From: Calditrichota bacterium
GTDB lineage: Bacteria > Calditrichota > Calditrichia > Calditrichales > Calditrichaceae
Reading direction: 5' to 3'
Assembly: GCA_024278755.1 (NCBI GenBank)
Contig: JAJRSO010000079.1
Coordinates: 1 to 32,879, forward strand
DNA length: 32,879 nt
This document shows positions 17,901 to 25,419 of the stretch, piece after piece (the first letter of the stretch is position 1; every line of letters starts with the position of its first letter). The notes beneath the pieces were generated by a model that saw nothing but the letters and a program-made list of their open reading frames with translations, ran no database searches and was not told the DNA's origin. A program made the translations under genes and the position numbers.

Positions 17901-18076
17901 ATATTCGGGTCGAGCAGCGCCCCGGATTCGGAGGCGTCGAGCAAACGTTGTTTTAATATTCGTACGGCGCGGTTTACCGGCAAAATGGCAATATAGTCAT
18001 TTGCCCTGTTCCGAAGACGCTGTTCAAAAAAATAGAACTGTTTTGGGGGCGCGCAATAGAGCTGTAAGTTTTTCAT
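14903..18076 (-). CDS. addB: AddB-like nuclease subunit with Fe-S cluster
   Basis: A 1057-residue protein with the AddB/RexB layout: an inactivated helicase-like N-terminal two thirds and a C-terminal PD-(D/E)XK nuclease. Nuclease blocks are GSAVHDILYEFY, LKLRGRIDRIDV, AEIIDYKTG and QLPLYMLALAEA. The Fe-S staple is formed by one Cys before the nuclease (SASRLETYAFCPMRYF) and three at the C-terminus (CTKYCPYKRIC). The N-terminus, LYCAPPKQFYFFEQRL, lacks a Walker A motif where B. subtilis AddB has one, so ATP binding is unlikely here. It partners AddA in end resection. The spacer to addA holds no gene. Confidence 0.9.
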   Translation of the reverse strand: MKNLQLYCAPPKQFYFFEQRLRNRANDYIAILPVNRAVRILKQRLLDASESGALLDPNIYTFDQVLLKLYAALPGAKRVLSAGMLQILIESLLEKAAAGLPYFLKGEHITTGLVRKVSDAVLELRRFGYDSEAFSQIKIEEKNVQPLKFSDFELLLQALDEALGEELIDEPFAKHTAASLLTEELFKRQFPRVKEIFVSGYGLFTPAMFLFFEKLSAWLPLHIKMEYSAENPALFQHTHDAWLRLKSMGAEEQNTMTDSFFARALFHRDKENLPKEDQKERIAIQTVQDRKAEVEFIAASIRQLYRRNKIVPARIAVTFANLEQYVPLIRQVFRRFHIPFNLSTGFALNQSPLIKLFLQPLRLAASGCEWNAALGFLNNPLFQSHEFNFKSLNALLAETRLTRFTPGWVEYLFNTSVFKRLKTEQQEEIRLQIERIEEVLALLCSFPKQASITDYRQTFIRLLSELKLLHWYELPNPHVTERQREMEFRAFNRFMKVLDQLVWMAARVTADKPVTLSRFIRYLDSATEGALYNVTEWQEYGVQIMPRLEVQALEAQVLFLGGLTDGVFPRASTKDVFFSDFVREKMGLAATEELLSQDRFIFYSLLDASYQKCILTCPKYDEERALVPSTFISDLTDITETSREKTFPAVDFTLNETRLWENLGRHIQQYKFEEARREIHLLSALDGNSKTLFRELFQKTVLTARRSFSVDFGRYEGVLSDNSQIVQVLTKRYHNREWSASRLETYAFCPMRYFMEYILKVEEWESADPELTSLERGSAVHDILYEFYTQLKEKDQQAQPRNNRKLLFQIAEIILSRLPFSGYFWELEKKKYFGTEKNPGLLDVFLEIDQQHIDEDGFIPTYFEYEFGKAADREIILKCNSGSLKLRGRIDRIDVKDGRQAEIIDYKTGTGAAGKSAKETLKGLSVQLPLYMLALAEARPELEVDSAAYYVVKDAQRCERKLFLADAAAFGMEKGKSTAFLPNRYLKDDDGNLLRLNALLQIALEKAAANVQTLRQGVFRHTREPQNDLCTKYCPYKRICQKQTGKILKADAQEAQE

Positions 18077-18178
18077 AAACGTGGTTTAAAATTACAATGT
18101 GCGGACGGCAAATTCAAAGAAAATTAAGCGCTGGGTTAATATTATTGAAAAGATGCCGACTTCTAAAAACACTTTTAA

Positions 18179-18221
18179 TATATCAATCCGGTCTTTTAGT
18201 CGGATACAGCCGATTGATATA
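18179..18221. promoter_or_regulatory. 10-bp inverted repeat between addB and the PAS sensor gene
   Basis: TATATCAATC at 18179-18188 is matched by GATTGATATA at 18212-18221, a perfect 10-bp inverted repeat with a 23-nt centre that itself holds CCG...CGG. It sits in the divergent spacer, 36 nt before the ATG of the sensor gene. It could be an operator for a dimeric regulator or a transcript hairpin. The binding partner is unknown. Confidence 0.45.
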
Positions 18222-18256
18222 AAATAGTAAGTTGAATTAAAACTGAATTTTATATA

Positions 18257-19891
18257 ATGAAATCTATCAAAGGATTGATACCGGCCTCTGTTTTTTTTAT
18301 TACTGTTTTCCTGGTTGTATTCCTTTTAAATTCTTCTATCAATCAGGCGCCTTGTTGTTTTTCCTCTCTGTTAACGGCAGTAACGGCAACGTTATTGTTT
18401 ATTTTTTTACGCCGCTGGTATCTCGTCGAAGCAGGTTCCGAGGCACCGGATCAGCTTGAAAAAGCCTACCGGGAATTGGCAAAAGTCAAAACAGATACGA
18501 TGGATAAAGAAGAGAGTTTACGTAAGTTTTCCCGTATCATCGAGCAAAGCCCCACATCCATTGTAATTACCGATTTGAATGGAAAGATAGAATATGTTAA
18601 TCCCCGTTTTTGTGATATTACCGGTTATACTTACGATGAAGCAATCGGTCAAAATCCACGCATATTAAAATCCGGAGAAATACCGCCGGAAGAATATAAG
18701 AAATTGTGGGAAGCCATAAGTTCCGGCGAAATCTGGCGCGGCGAATTTCACAACAAGAAGAAAGACGGGACCTTATATTGGGAAGAGGCCCATATCGCTC
18801 CGGTAAAAAATTCTAAAGGAATAGTTACCCATTATATTGCCATTAAAGAAGATATTACCGTTAAAAAATCCATCGACGAAGCGCGAAAAATGTACGCCAA
18901 AGCGTTGCGCAGTATCCGCGATATGGTTATGCTGGTCGATTTAAAAGAACGAATTATTTATGTAAACGATGCGCTGTGTACTACTTTTAAATATAAAGAA
19001 GAACAGCTCTTAGGCAGGAATTTCCGTGTTCTGTTGCCGGCCGATACGCCGGAAGACGCACTCGGTAAATTTTTTAATACCGAAAGCGCCGACAGCTGGA
19101 AGGGGGATGTACGCTGTGTTACAAGACAGGGTCATATTTTTTACACCGCCATGTCCACTTCTGTCATTACCAATGAAAAAGACCGCCCCATTGCCTTTGC
19201 CGGGATTTTAAACGATTTAACGGAAGAGCACAGCGTACAGGAAAATATGCGCAAAGCCGAAATGCTCATTACGATTCAGGAACTGGCCGGTTCAGTATCG
19301 CATGAGTTTTCACAACCATTGCAGGCGCTGAACAATTATATCAGTCTGCTTAAGATGGGCAAGATAAAAAAAGAATATCTGAATAACAGCGAACTGGCCG
19401 TTAAGCGAATTGCCGAACTGGTGGACAATCTTTCGGAAATCACCAGCATTCAAAAGCAGGATTATCTTAATACAAAAATAATTGATTTAAAAGCCTCGGC
19501 GCTCAAAAAACAAAAGCTGGCTCAAAAACGTATTTTAGTGGTAGATGATGAACCGCAGATACTGGAAACCGTCACCGAAATGCTACGTATTGCCGGATAT
19601 GAATGCGATGGCGCCGCAGACGGGCTGGAAGCGCTGCAAAAGATAAGTAAACAACAATATCAGTTGGTGATTTCGGATATCAATATGCCGCGTATGAGCG
19701 GTATTCGGCTCTTTGAAAAATTACAGACCATCGGATTTAAAGGCGCTTTTGTGTTTCTAACCGGGTACTCGGTGCCAAACGAAATCAGCTATTTTATTAA
19801 GGATATTGACGGTCTTTTAAATAAACCGGTGGATATGCATAAATTAATCGAAATCGTAAAAACGATACTCGGCCAGGCAGAAATAGAGTAA
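18257..19891 (+). CDS. PAS-PAS-HisKA-receiver sensor protein lacking an ATPase domain
   Basis: A 544-residue protein. Two membrane helices lie at about residues 8-27 and 34-52. PAS domain 1 covers about 86-203 (SIVITDLNGKIEYVNPRFCDITGY) with a PAC motif, and PAS domain 2 about 214-325. A HisKA-type dimerisation helix follows, with the candidate phosphoacceptor His349 in GSVSHEFSQPLQAL. The receiver domain begins at residue 425 (RILVVDDEP), with acidic Asp430/431, phosphoacceptor Asp474, Thr502 and Lys523. Between the HisKA helices and the receiver there are only about 30 residues, so the HATPase_c domain expected of a hybrid kinase is absent. It probably cannot autophosphorylate alone. A small co-oriented gene 81 nt downstream resembles a degenerate ATPase domain. 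Confidence 0.85.
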   Translation: MKSIKGLIPASVFFITVFLVVFLLNSSINQAPCCFSSLLTAVTATLLFIFLRRWYLVEAGSEAPDQLEKAYRELAKVKTDTMDKEESLRKFSRIIEQSPTSIVITDLNGKIEYVNPRFCDITGYTYDEAIGQNPRILKSGEIPPEEYKKLWEAISSGEIWRGEFHNKKKDGTLYWEEAHIAPVKNSKGIVTHYIAIKEDITVKKSIDEARKMYAKALRSIRDMVMLVDLKERIIYVNDALCTTFKYKEEQLLGRNFRVLLPADTPEDALGKFFNTESADSWKGDVRCVTRQGHIFYTAMSTSVITNEKDRPIAFAGILNDLTEEHSVQENMRKAEMLITIQELAGSVSHEFSQPLQALNNYISLLKMGKIKKEYLNNSELAVKRIAELVDNLSEITSIQKQDYLNTKIIDLKASALKKQKLAQKRILVVDDEPQILETVTEMLRIAGYECDGAADGLEALQKISKQQYQLVISDINMPRMSGIRLFEKLQTIGFKGAFVFLTGYSVPNEISYFIKDIDGLLNKPVDMHKLIEIVKTILGQAEIE

Positions 19892-19972
19892 TCAGCCGGA
19901 ATCTGTTATAAATATTGCAGGTACAAAAGCTTCTGATTATATTATCTCAACCCTGCAAAAAAGGAATAAAAT

Positions 19973-20335
19973 ATGACCGAGAAAACAATCGATTTAAAAC
20001 AGTTGCTCTATTTAATCAGTGATCAAAAAGAGCTGGATATAAACTTAAACCTGGACGAAGGCTGTACCTTCGAAGCGGACGACCCGAAACCATTGGTTAA
20101 AGTGATTAATTATCTTCTAAACTATATGGCCCAACTTACCGCACAAACTATCGAAATTTCTTTAGATTTATTACCCGAACAGTTTCGTCTCTCCTTTTTG
20201 GCCTACACCACGGCCGAAACCCTGCCCGAAATTAGCGGGAACTTACAAAACGCTCTGGATATGTACCAGGCTGTTTTTCAGTTCCACCACGAAAAGGGCC
20301 GTTACGTTAAAGCGTCTGTTAGCTTTCAGAAATAA
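19973..20335 (+). CDS. Small protein resembling a degenerate histidine-kinase ATPase domain
   Basis: A 120-residue cytoplasmic protein preceded by a good ribosome-binding site (AAGGAA). Its pattern follows an HATPase_c domain: an IDLKQLL start, then FEADDPKPLVKVINYLLNY where kinases have ADP..L..VL.NLL.NA, then TIEISLDL and FRLSFLAY strands, and a final GRYVKASVSF strand. The N-box asparagine is replaced and there are no G1 or G2 glycine boxes, so ATP binding is unlikely. It sits 81 nt after a sensor that lacks this domain and may dock on its HisKA dimer, as the ATPase-like domain of the phosphotransferase ChpT does. That role is inference, and unrelated ancestry is possible. Confidence 0.5.
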   Translation: MTEKTIDLKQLLYLISDQKELDINLNLDEGCTFEADDPKPLVKVINYLLNYMAQLTAQTIEISLDLLPEQFRLSFLAYTTAETLPEISGNLQNALDMYQAVFQFHHEKGRYVKASVSFQK

Positions 20336-20461
20336 TACGTTTCCCCTTTGCGTTTTTTGTTTTATCCCTAAGCCTCTGTTTCAAATGATATAAATCACGT
20401 TTGAACCTGAATTGTTTTTATACTTTAAGTTGGTAAGTTTTACTTTAATATACCATTTAGC

Positions 20462-20474
20462 AGGAGGCTTTATG
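20462..20474 (+). promoter_or_regulatory. Ribosome binding site setting the metalloprotease start
   Basis: A perfect AGGAGG at 20462-20467 lies 4 nt before the ATG at 20472. The frame is open further upstream to an ATG at 20412, but only the 20472 start places the signal peptide (MHFTRILLVTSIVIGF) at the N-terminus. Confidence 0.85.
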
Positions 20475-23400
20475 CATTTTACCCGTATTTTACTCGTAAC
20501 AAGCATTGTTATCGGATTTTTTTCTTTTCCGGCTTTTGCTCATAAAAGCAGGCCTTTGTCTCTTTTGGAAAAAAACAATTTAAAAACTACGGCCGCTTTA
20601 AAAACCGCCGATGGAAAGATTGACGCAGAAACGGGCGTTATTCGCTATCTCTACGGCAGGAAAATAGACGGATATTCCGGCAGCGCAGAGGAAATTGCCC
20701 ATGCGTTCATTTCCGACAGAGCGGAGCGCTTTGGCCTGGATATTTCCAGGGACGAGCTTAAAACCTTTGCCGTTAAACCGTCGAAAGGCGGCACTTCCGT
20801 TCTTTTTGATCAAACCTACCGCGGTATTCCCGTTTATGGTTCGCGCATTGTTATTACCTTAAATAAATTAAATGAAATTACCTTTGCCGCCAGCACCTTT
20901 CGGCCGCTAAAACAGAGTATCTCCACTTCGGCTTCTGTTTCCGAAACCCAGGCCGTCGAAGCGGCACGGAACTACCTTCAGGTAAGCGGAAAATTAATCG
21001 GCCGTCAGTTTGCCGGGCAAACTATTTTAGAAACCTCCGACCGCGGATTTGTTTTAACCTGGCGAGTGGTCGTGCCCACCGAAGCGCCCATGGGCGATTG
21101 GGAAGTTTTTGTGGACGCCGCGTCCGGGGAAATTATTCATGTAAGAGATATGATGATGTACGCAGACGGGAAAGGCCTGGTCTGGGATCCGGATCCGCTG
21201 ACCACAGCCGGGGTTACCTACGGCGGTCTGTACAAAGACAACAATGACGCCGATTCCAACGAACTGAATGATGAACGCATTGAAGTGGTTTTAAAAGATA
21301 TCACCTACGAAGGCGGTTTATACAAACTCAAAGGGCCCTATGCGGTATTATCCGACCGGGAATCGCCATCGGATACCTTCCCCGAACTGGCTGATTCGTC
21401 TATGTTCCGTTTTACCCGCAATGAGCAAAATTTTGAATCGGTAATGGCCTACTACCATGTGGATAAATCTACCCGCCACCTGATTTTGGATTTGGGTTAT
21501 GATGAAGTAAAACAGCATAATTTTGAAGTGGATCCGCACGGACTGAGCGGCGATGATAACTCGCACTATGTGACTTCCGATAATTACCTCGCCCTTGGTG
21601 AAGGCGGCGTGGATGATTCCGAAGACGCCGACGTTATCTGGCATGAACATGCCCATTCTTTTCAGACCAATTTAACCGGCGGTATGTCCTACAGCGGCGA
21701 AACCATGTCTTTGCAGGAAGGAAGCTCCGATTACTGGGCCGCTTCCTATTCCCGTATCACCAACGATTACAACTGGGGTTATGTTTTTTCCTGGGACGGC
21801 CATAATGAATTCTGGAACGGCCGGCGCTGTGACCTGGACTGGGTTTACCCGGACGATTACGTTAGCGGGCACGACGGCGGACAGATTTGGTCTTCGGCCC
21901 TGATGGATATCTGGATTCAGGTGGGACGCGAAGTCACCGATACCGATTTCATCGAAACACATTATATCTGGGGCTATTCCCCCGGGTTGCAGGACGCGGC
22001 TCAGGCCTATATTCAAGCCGATGAAAATGTGTACGGCGGCGCGCATAAAGGCATTATTATCGACGCCTTTGACGCCCACGGTCTGGTGGACAAAGCAGAT
22101 TATATGGCAACTATTACACACACCCCGTTAACCGACACCGAAGAGTCGGTCAGTGGTTATGATGTAGTTGCCACCATCACACAGGGCGCCGATCCGCTTG
22201 ATCCCAACCGCATGTGGGTGGTTTACGGTGTTTCTGCCTTAACCGACTCGGTATTGATGACCGCCACCGGCGGAACCAATGAATATATGGGTACCATTCC
22301 GGATTTGGGTAATGAAATCGATATTCAGTATTATATTTCTGTAATCGATCAGGGTAATAATGTTAGCAACGATCCCAGCGACGCGCCAACCGGCTACCAT
22401 AGTTTTCATGTGGGTACCGATTTGGAAGCGCCGGTGATTACCCATACCGCTTTAGGCGATCAGGCGCTGGCTCAATGGCCGGCCACGGTAAGCGCCACCG
22501 TTACCGACAACGCCGGCGTGGATACGGTGATTTGCTATTTCGGTCATAACAGCACAAGCGCTCTGGACAGTTTTCCTCTTGTTACCAGCGGAAACGATTT
22601 ATATGAAAACCCTTTCCCCCTCGACGCGGCACAACTGACGATTGGCGACTCCATTCATTATTACATCGTTGCGCAGGATGTTGCGCAAAACACGAATAGC
22701 AGCCGCGAACCGGCCAACGGATTTCATTCTTTTCAAATCATCGACACTAAGGGTCTGGTTTTAATTGTGGATGATGATCCCAATGGTAAAACAGCAGATA
22801 ATTCCGGCAAACCCGCGGTTGTGCGTACAAAAGAATCCTACGGTAAATCGGCCGATGACATTCAAACCTGGCTGGATGCCCTGGGTTATTCCACCGAAAA
22901 GGTCACGGTAGCCACCGCGCTGAATACCGATTTTTCAAATTACGATTTGGTCATTTCCTCCAGCGGCGCAAACACTTCACCGGTTTCGGATAGCAATTAC
23001 CGCACAAAACTGGAAGACTGGACCGCAACGGCCGGTCATAAACTACTTATCGAAGGCGGCGAACTGGGTTACGATGCGCTGAGCTCACCCGGCTATTCTT
23101 CTTTTGCGGCCAATGTTCTGCATTCTACCAAATGGAATACGGACAATGCCGGCAACCTGCAAACGGTAAGCGGGCAGGAAAATCACGCTATTTTAAATAC
23201 GCCAAATACCATTCCGTCTCCTCTTTCCGTCAGCTACAGCGGTTATGGCGATGAAGACGCCGTCGAACCGGATGCCCAGTCTTACATCATAATGGAACCC
23301 GCGAGCAACGCGGCCAACGCCGGCATACTGGTGTATGATGATGACAACGACCCCAATTCGGCACAGACGGTTTATTTTGCCTTTAACCTGGCGGCGCTCA

Positions 23401-24011
23401 ACAGCACGGATGGCAAGAATTTACTGGATAATTCCGTTGCCTTTTTACTGGCCGGACCCGTCGGCGCCATTAGCGGAACGGTTGATCTTACCGACACCGA
23501 AGACGACAGCGGGGTTTCCGTCTATTTAAGCGGCGATGCAGCGGATACGCTGCTTACCAATGCCAGCGGATTTTACCGTTTCAGCGGATTGGTTGATGGC
23601 ACCTATTCGGTAAAAATTCACAAGAGCGGTTACACCACTTCCGACAGTGTTGCCAGCGGTTTGACCGTTAGCCAGGATACGGTGCAGAATGTGAACTTTT
23701 CGATGGATCCGATTATTTCGGCAATCGGAAAAGACGGACAGACGCCGCAGGAATATGCGCTGGCACAAAATTATCCCAATCCGTTTAACCCGAGCACTAC
23801 CATTAATTACCAATTACCGATTGCCAATTATACGGAATTAACTATTTATAATGCGCTGGGACAAAAGGTGCGAACATTAATAAACAAAAAACAGGAGTCC
23901 GGAGCCTATTCGGTTTCCTTTGACGCTTCCGCTTTAAGCAGCGGGGTTTACTACTACCGATTAAGCGCCGGTTCCTTTGTGCAGATTCGCAAAATGATTT
24001 TAATGAAATAA
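20472..24011 (+). CDS. Secreted thermolysin-like metalloprotease with a type IX-like sorting domain
   Basis: A 1179-residue multi-domain protein. Signal peptide at residues 1-24 (ending FPAFA). Propeptide with FTP/PepSY segments at about 60-235 (FDQTYRGIPVYGSRIV, GDWEVFVDAASGEIIHV). Zinc protease domain at about 235-545 with HEHAH at 391-395 and the third-ligand Glu416 in LQEGSSDYW, a gluzincin pattern near M4/M36. Two beta-sandwich repeats follow (THTPLTDTEE, THTALGDQALAQWP). An unassigned alpha/beta segment begins VLIVDDDPNGK. Then come a carboxypeptidase-regulatory-like module (GAISGTVDLTD) and a C-terminal sorting domain from about 1096 (YPNPFNPSTTINYQL, ending QIRKMILMK). It is probably exported to the cell surface or medium for protein degradation. 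Confidence 0.9.
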   Translation: MHFTRILLVTSIVIGFFSFPAFAHKSRPLSLLEKNNLKTTAALKTADGKIDAETGVIRYLYGRKIDGYSGSAEEIAHAFISDRAERFGLDISRDELKTFAVKPSKGGTSVLFDQTYRGIPVYGSRIVITLNKLNEITFAASTFRPLKQSISTSASVSETQAVEAARNYLQVSGKLIGRQFAGQTILETSDRGFVLTWRVVVPTEAPMGDWEVFVDAASGEIIHVRDMMMYADGKGLVWDPDPLTTAGVTYGGLYKDNNDADSNELNDERIEVVLKDITYEGGLYKLKGPYAVLSDRESPSDTFPELADSSMFRFTRNEQNFESVMAYYHVDKSTRHLILDLGYDEVKQHNFEVDPHGLSGDDNSHYVTSDNYLALGEGGVDDSEDADVIWHEHAHSFQTNLTGGMSYSGETMSLQEGSSDYWAASYSRITNDYNWGYVFSWDGHNEFWNGRRCDLDWVYPDDYVSGHDGGQIWSSALMDIWIQVGREVTDTDFIETHYIWGYSPGLQDAAQAYIQADENVYGGAHKGIIIDAFDAHGLVDKADYMATITHTPLTDTEESVSGYDVVATITQGADPLDPNRMWVVYGVSALTDSVLMTATGGTNEYMGTIPDLGNEIDIQYYISVIDQGNNVSNDPSDAPTGYHSFHVGTDLEAPVITHTALGDQALAQWPATVSATVTDNAGVDTVICYFGHNSTSALDSFPLVTSGNDLYENPFPLDAAQLTIGDSIHYYIVAQDVAQNTNSSREPANGFHSFQIIDTKGLVLIVDDDPNGKTADNSGKPAVVRTKESYGKSADDIQTWLDALGYSTEKVTVATALNTDFSNYDLVISSSGANTSPVSDSNYRTKLEDWTATAGHKLLIEGGELGYDALSSPGYSSFAANVLHSTKWNTDNAGNLQTVSGQENHAILNTPNTIPSPLSVSYSGYGDEDAVEPDAQSYIIMEPASNAANAGILVYDDDNDPNSAQTVYFAFNLAALNSTDGKNLLDNSVAFLLAGPVGAISGTVDLTDTEDDSGVSVYLSGDAADTLLTNASGFYRFSGLVDGTYSVKIHKSGYTTSDSVASGLTVSQDTVQNVNFSMDPIISAIGKDGQTPQEYALAQNYPNPFNPSTTINYQLPIANYTELTIYNALGQKVRTLINKKQESGAYSVSFDASALSSGVYYYRLSAGSFVQIRKMILMK

Positions 24012-24084
24012 AGGATTATTTCATCCCGATTTGTCCCGAAGGATCGGGACGTATTTTTCGGGATGGATAAAGGATTATTTCATC
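24008..24084. repeat. 18-bp direct repeat spanning the metalloprotease stop codon
   Basis: ATAAAGGATTATTTCATC occurs at 24008-24025 and again at 24067-24084, 59 nt apart. The first copy contains the TAA stop of the protease gene. Each copy is followed by short TCCCGA/TCGGGA palindromes, so a unit of about 60 nt appears duplicated and diverged. Confidence 0.7.
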
Positions 24085-24139
24085 TCCCGATGAATCGGGA
24101 TTTCGCTTTACTCAACCGATTTGTCCCGATGAATCGGGA
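24033..24139. repeat. Three TCCCGA-N4-TCGGGA palindromes
   Basis: GTCCCGA-AGGA-TCGGGAC (24033-24050), TCCCGA-TGAA-TCGGGA (24085-24100) and the same sequence again (24124-24139) are perfect short hairpins. A fourth relative lies at 93-107. They match the behaviour of REP-like intergenic palindromes rather than terminators, as none has a T-tract. Confidence 0.65.
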
Positions 24140-24179
24140 TATATTTTGCAAGATGAAAAAAGACATTGAAACAAAGAAA

Positions 24180-24205
24180 GGGGTGCCTTTGGCATCCCTT
24201 TTTAT
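24180..24205 (+). terminator. Rho-independent terminator of the metalloprotease gene
   Basis: GGGGTGCC (24180-24187) pairs with GGCATCCC (24191-24198) as an 8-bp stem with one G-T wobble and a TTT loop, followed by a run of T at 24199-24203. It lies about 170 nt after the protease stop codon and beyond the small palindromes, and it is the clearest intrinsic terminator in the window. Confidence 0.8.
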
Positions 24206-24855
24206 TGGAAGCTCTTTGGAATGAATCGACCGTGTCGATTTACAAATATCCGCACACAAATAAATCCCAAAAAACAAGCTCCAAATAACAAATAAATTTC
24301 AAAAGGCAAACATCAATTTAAAAAACCTCTGTGCCCTCTGTGATAAATCCTGTATTTTGAAAACTACCCGTCTTTGCGAAGACCCTAAGAGGATGAAGCA
24401 TTCTCCGGAACAAAGCCCGCTACCGACAATCTATCCTAACAAATCATAAAAAACAAAAAGCAAACCACAAAAAACTCTCTGTACTCTCAACTGCTATGGG
24501 TTAGGCCTTTAAAACCTTTTTCTGGTTCCCCGCCTTCGCGGGGATGACACGATTTTAAAGTTCGTAAATCTGCGCTCGTTGGTCTTCAATCGTAAATCAA
24601 AAGAGTTTAGAATTTTACCGGTACGAATTCTTTAAGACTTCGCACCGCGCTGTCATTCTGTAAGAAACTTCTTCGATTAACCCAACACCTTCACACTACC
24701 GCAACAGGTTCCTTGCACCGGCGGCATCCCTTCGGGACAGGAGGACATTCTTTGGGTAATCTACAATTAAAACTAATTGTATCACTGTACTCTCCGCGGC
24801 AAAGTTTTTGATTTTGGAATTTATTTGAGGTTTTTTTTTGTGATTTATCGATTCA
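24206..24855. other. Spacer filled with degenerate repeats, no gene
   Basis: No open frame here shows conserved features. The stretch contains a CCCCGC-CTTC-GCGGGG hairpin (24528-24543) and a 32-nt segment at 24618-24649 that recurs at 27029-27060. It also has the low-complexity phrases CTCTGTGCCCTCTGTG and TGTCATTCTGTAAGAAACTTC, which resemble dispersed intergenic repeats. It separates the convergent protease and SpoIIM-like genes. Confidence 0.55.
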
Positions 24856-25419
24856 TTAGTCCTGAATCTTTTGCGCCCAGTGGATGAGCGCCGTTTCAAT
24901 AACGGCCGCCACAAATAGCAGCGGAAGCACAATACCCAGATAGGAATGCAGATAGGTAGCTGTTTGCCAGAAAAACTCTTTTCCGCCCCATTCCAGCAAC
25001 TGCAAATTATAACTCAGAGCCAGGGCAAAGGTAATAAAAACCGCCGGCAGCTCAATCAATGCCACCGGGTTTACCAGAGCGGCAAAGTAAAATTCTCCTT
25101 TCAGCGAATGGAAGGTGACTACGCCAATATTCAAACCCGTCCAGACGGCAAACAGGATGGGCAGAAACAGGATGAATCCGGACAGTAAATCCAGCGTAAG
25201 TGAAATATTGTTGACGCCAAAAATAAACAGAAACAGCCCAAAAGCATTTATCTTTTTCTTTGACCATGATTCCAACTTTTCTGCAATCCATAAGGGGAAA
25301 ACCAGCAGCCATTTGACTTTTTTATGATAAATCCAGGGCGCGGCCGCATACCCCACGAAGAAAAAGACCATCCCGGTAAACACAAGCTGCAGACGCACCG
25401 GCAAAAACAGATCACTCAT
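24856..25419 (-). CDS. SpoIIM/DUF95-like membrane protein
   Basis: A 187-residue protein with about five or six transmembrane helices. Signatures of the stage II sporulation protein M family are FGVNNISLTLDLLSGFILFLP, then WTGLNIGVV, the NPVALIELPAVFI helix (family form PHGxxElpAi) and a terminal AAVIETALIHW. In Bacillus SpoIIM anchors the engulfment complex; homologues in non-sporulating bacteria are of unknown, probably envelope-related, function. The start ATG directly abuts the stop codon of the upstream P1 peptidase gene with no intergenic base, so the two are surely co-transcribed. No sporulation genes are nearby. Confidence 0.75.
   Translation of the reverse strand: MSDLFLPVRLQLVFTGMVFFFVGYAAAPWIYHKKVKWLLVFPLWIAEKLESWSKKKINAFGLFLFIFGVNNISLTLDLLSGFILFLPILFAVWTGLNIGVVTFHSLKGEFYFAALVNPVALIELPAVFITFALALSYNLQLLEWGGKEFFWQTATYLHSYLGIVLPLLFVAAVIETALIHWAQKIQD

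Noticed and set aside
20412-20471. Upstream extension of the metalloprotease by 20 codons
   Set aside because: The perfect AGGAGG and signal peptide at the 20472 ATG make the internal start far more likely.
24008-24205. CRISPR-like repeats
   Set aside because: Repeat units are unequal, short and palindromic, with only two direct copies and no uniform spacers or cas genes.
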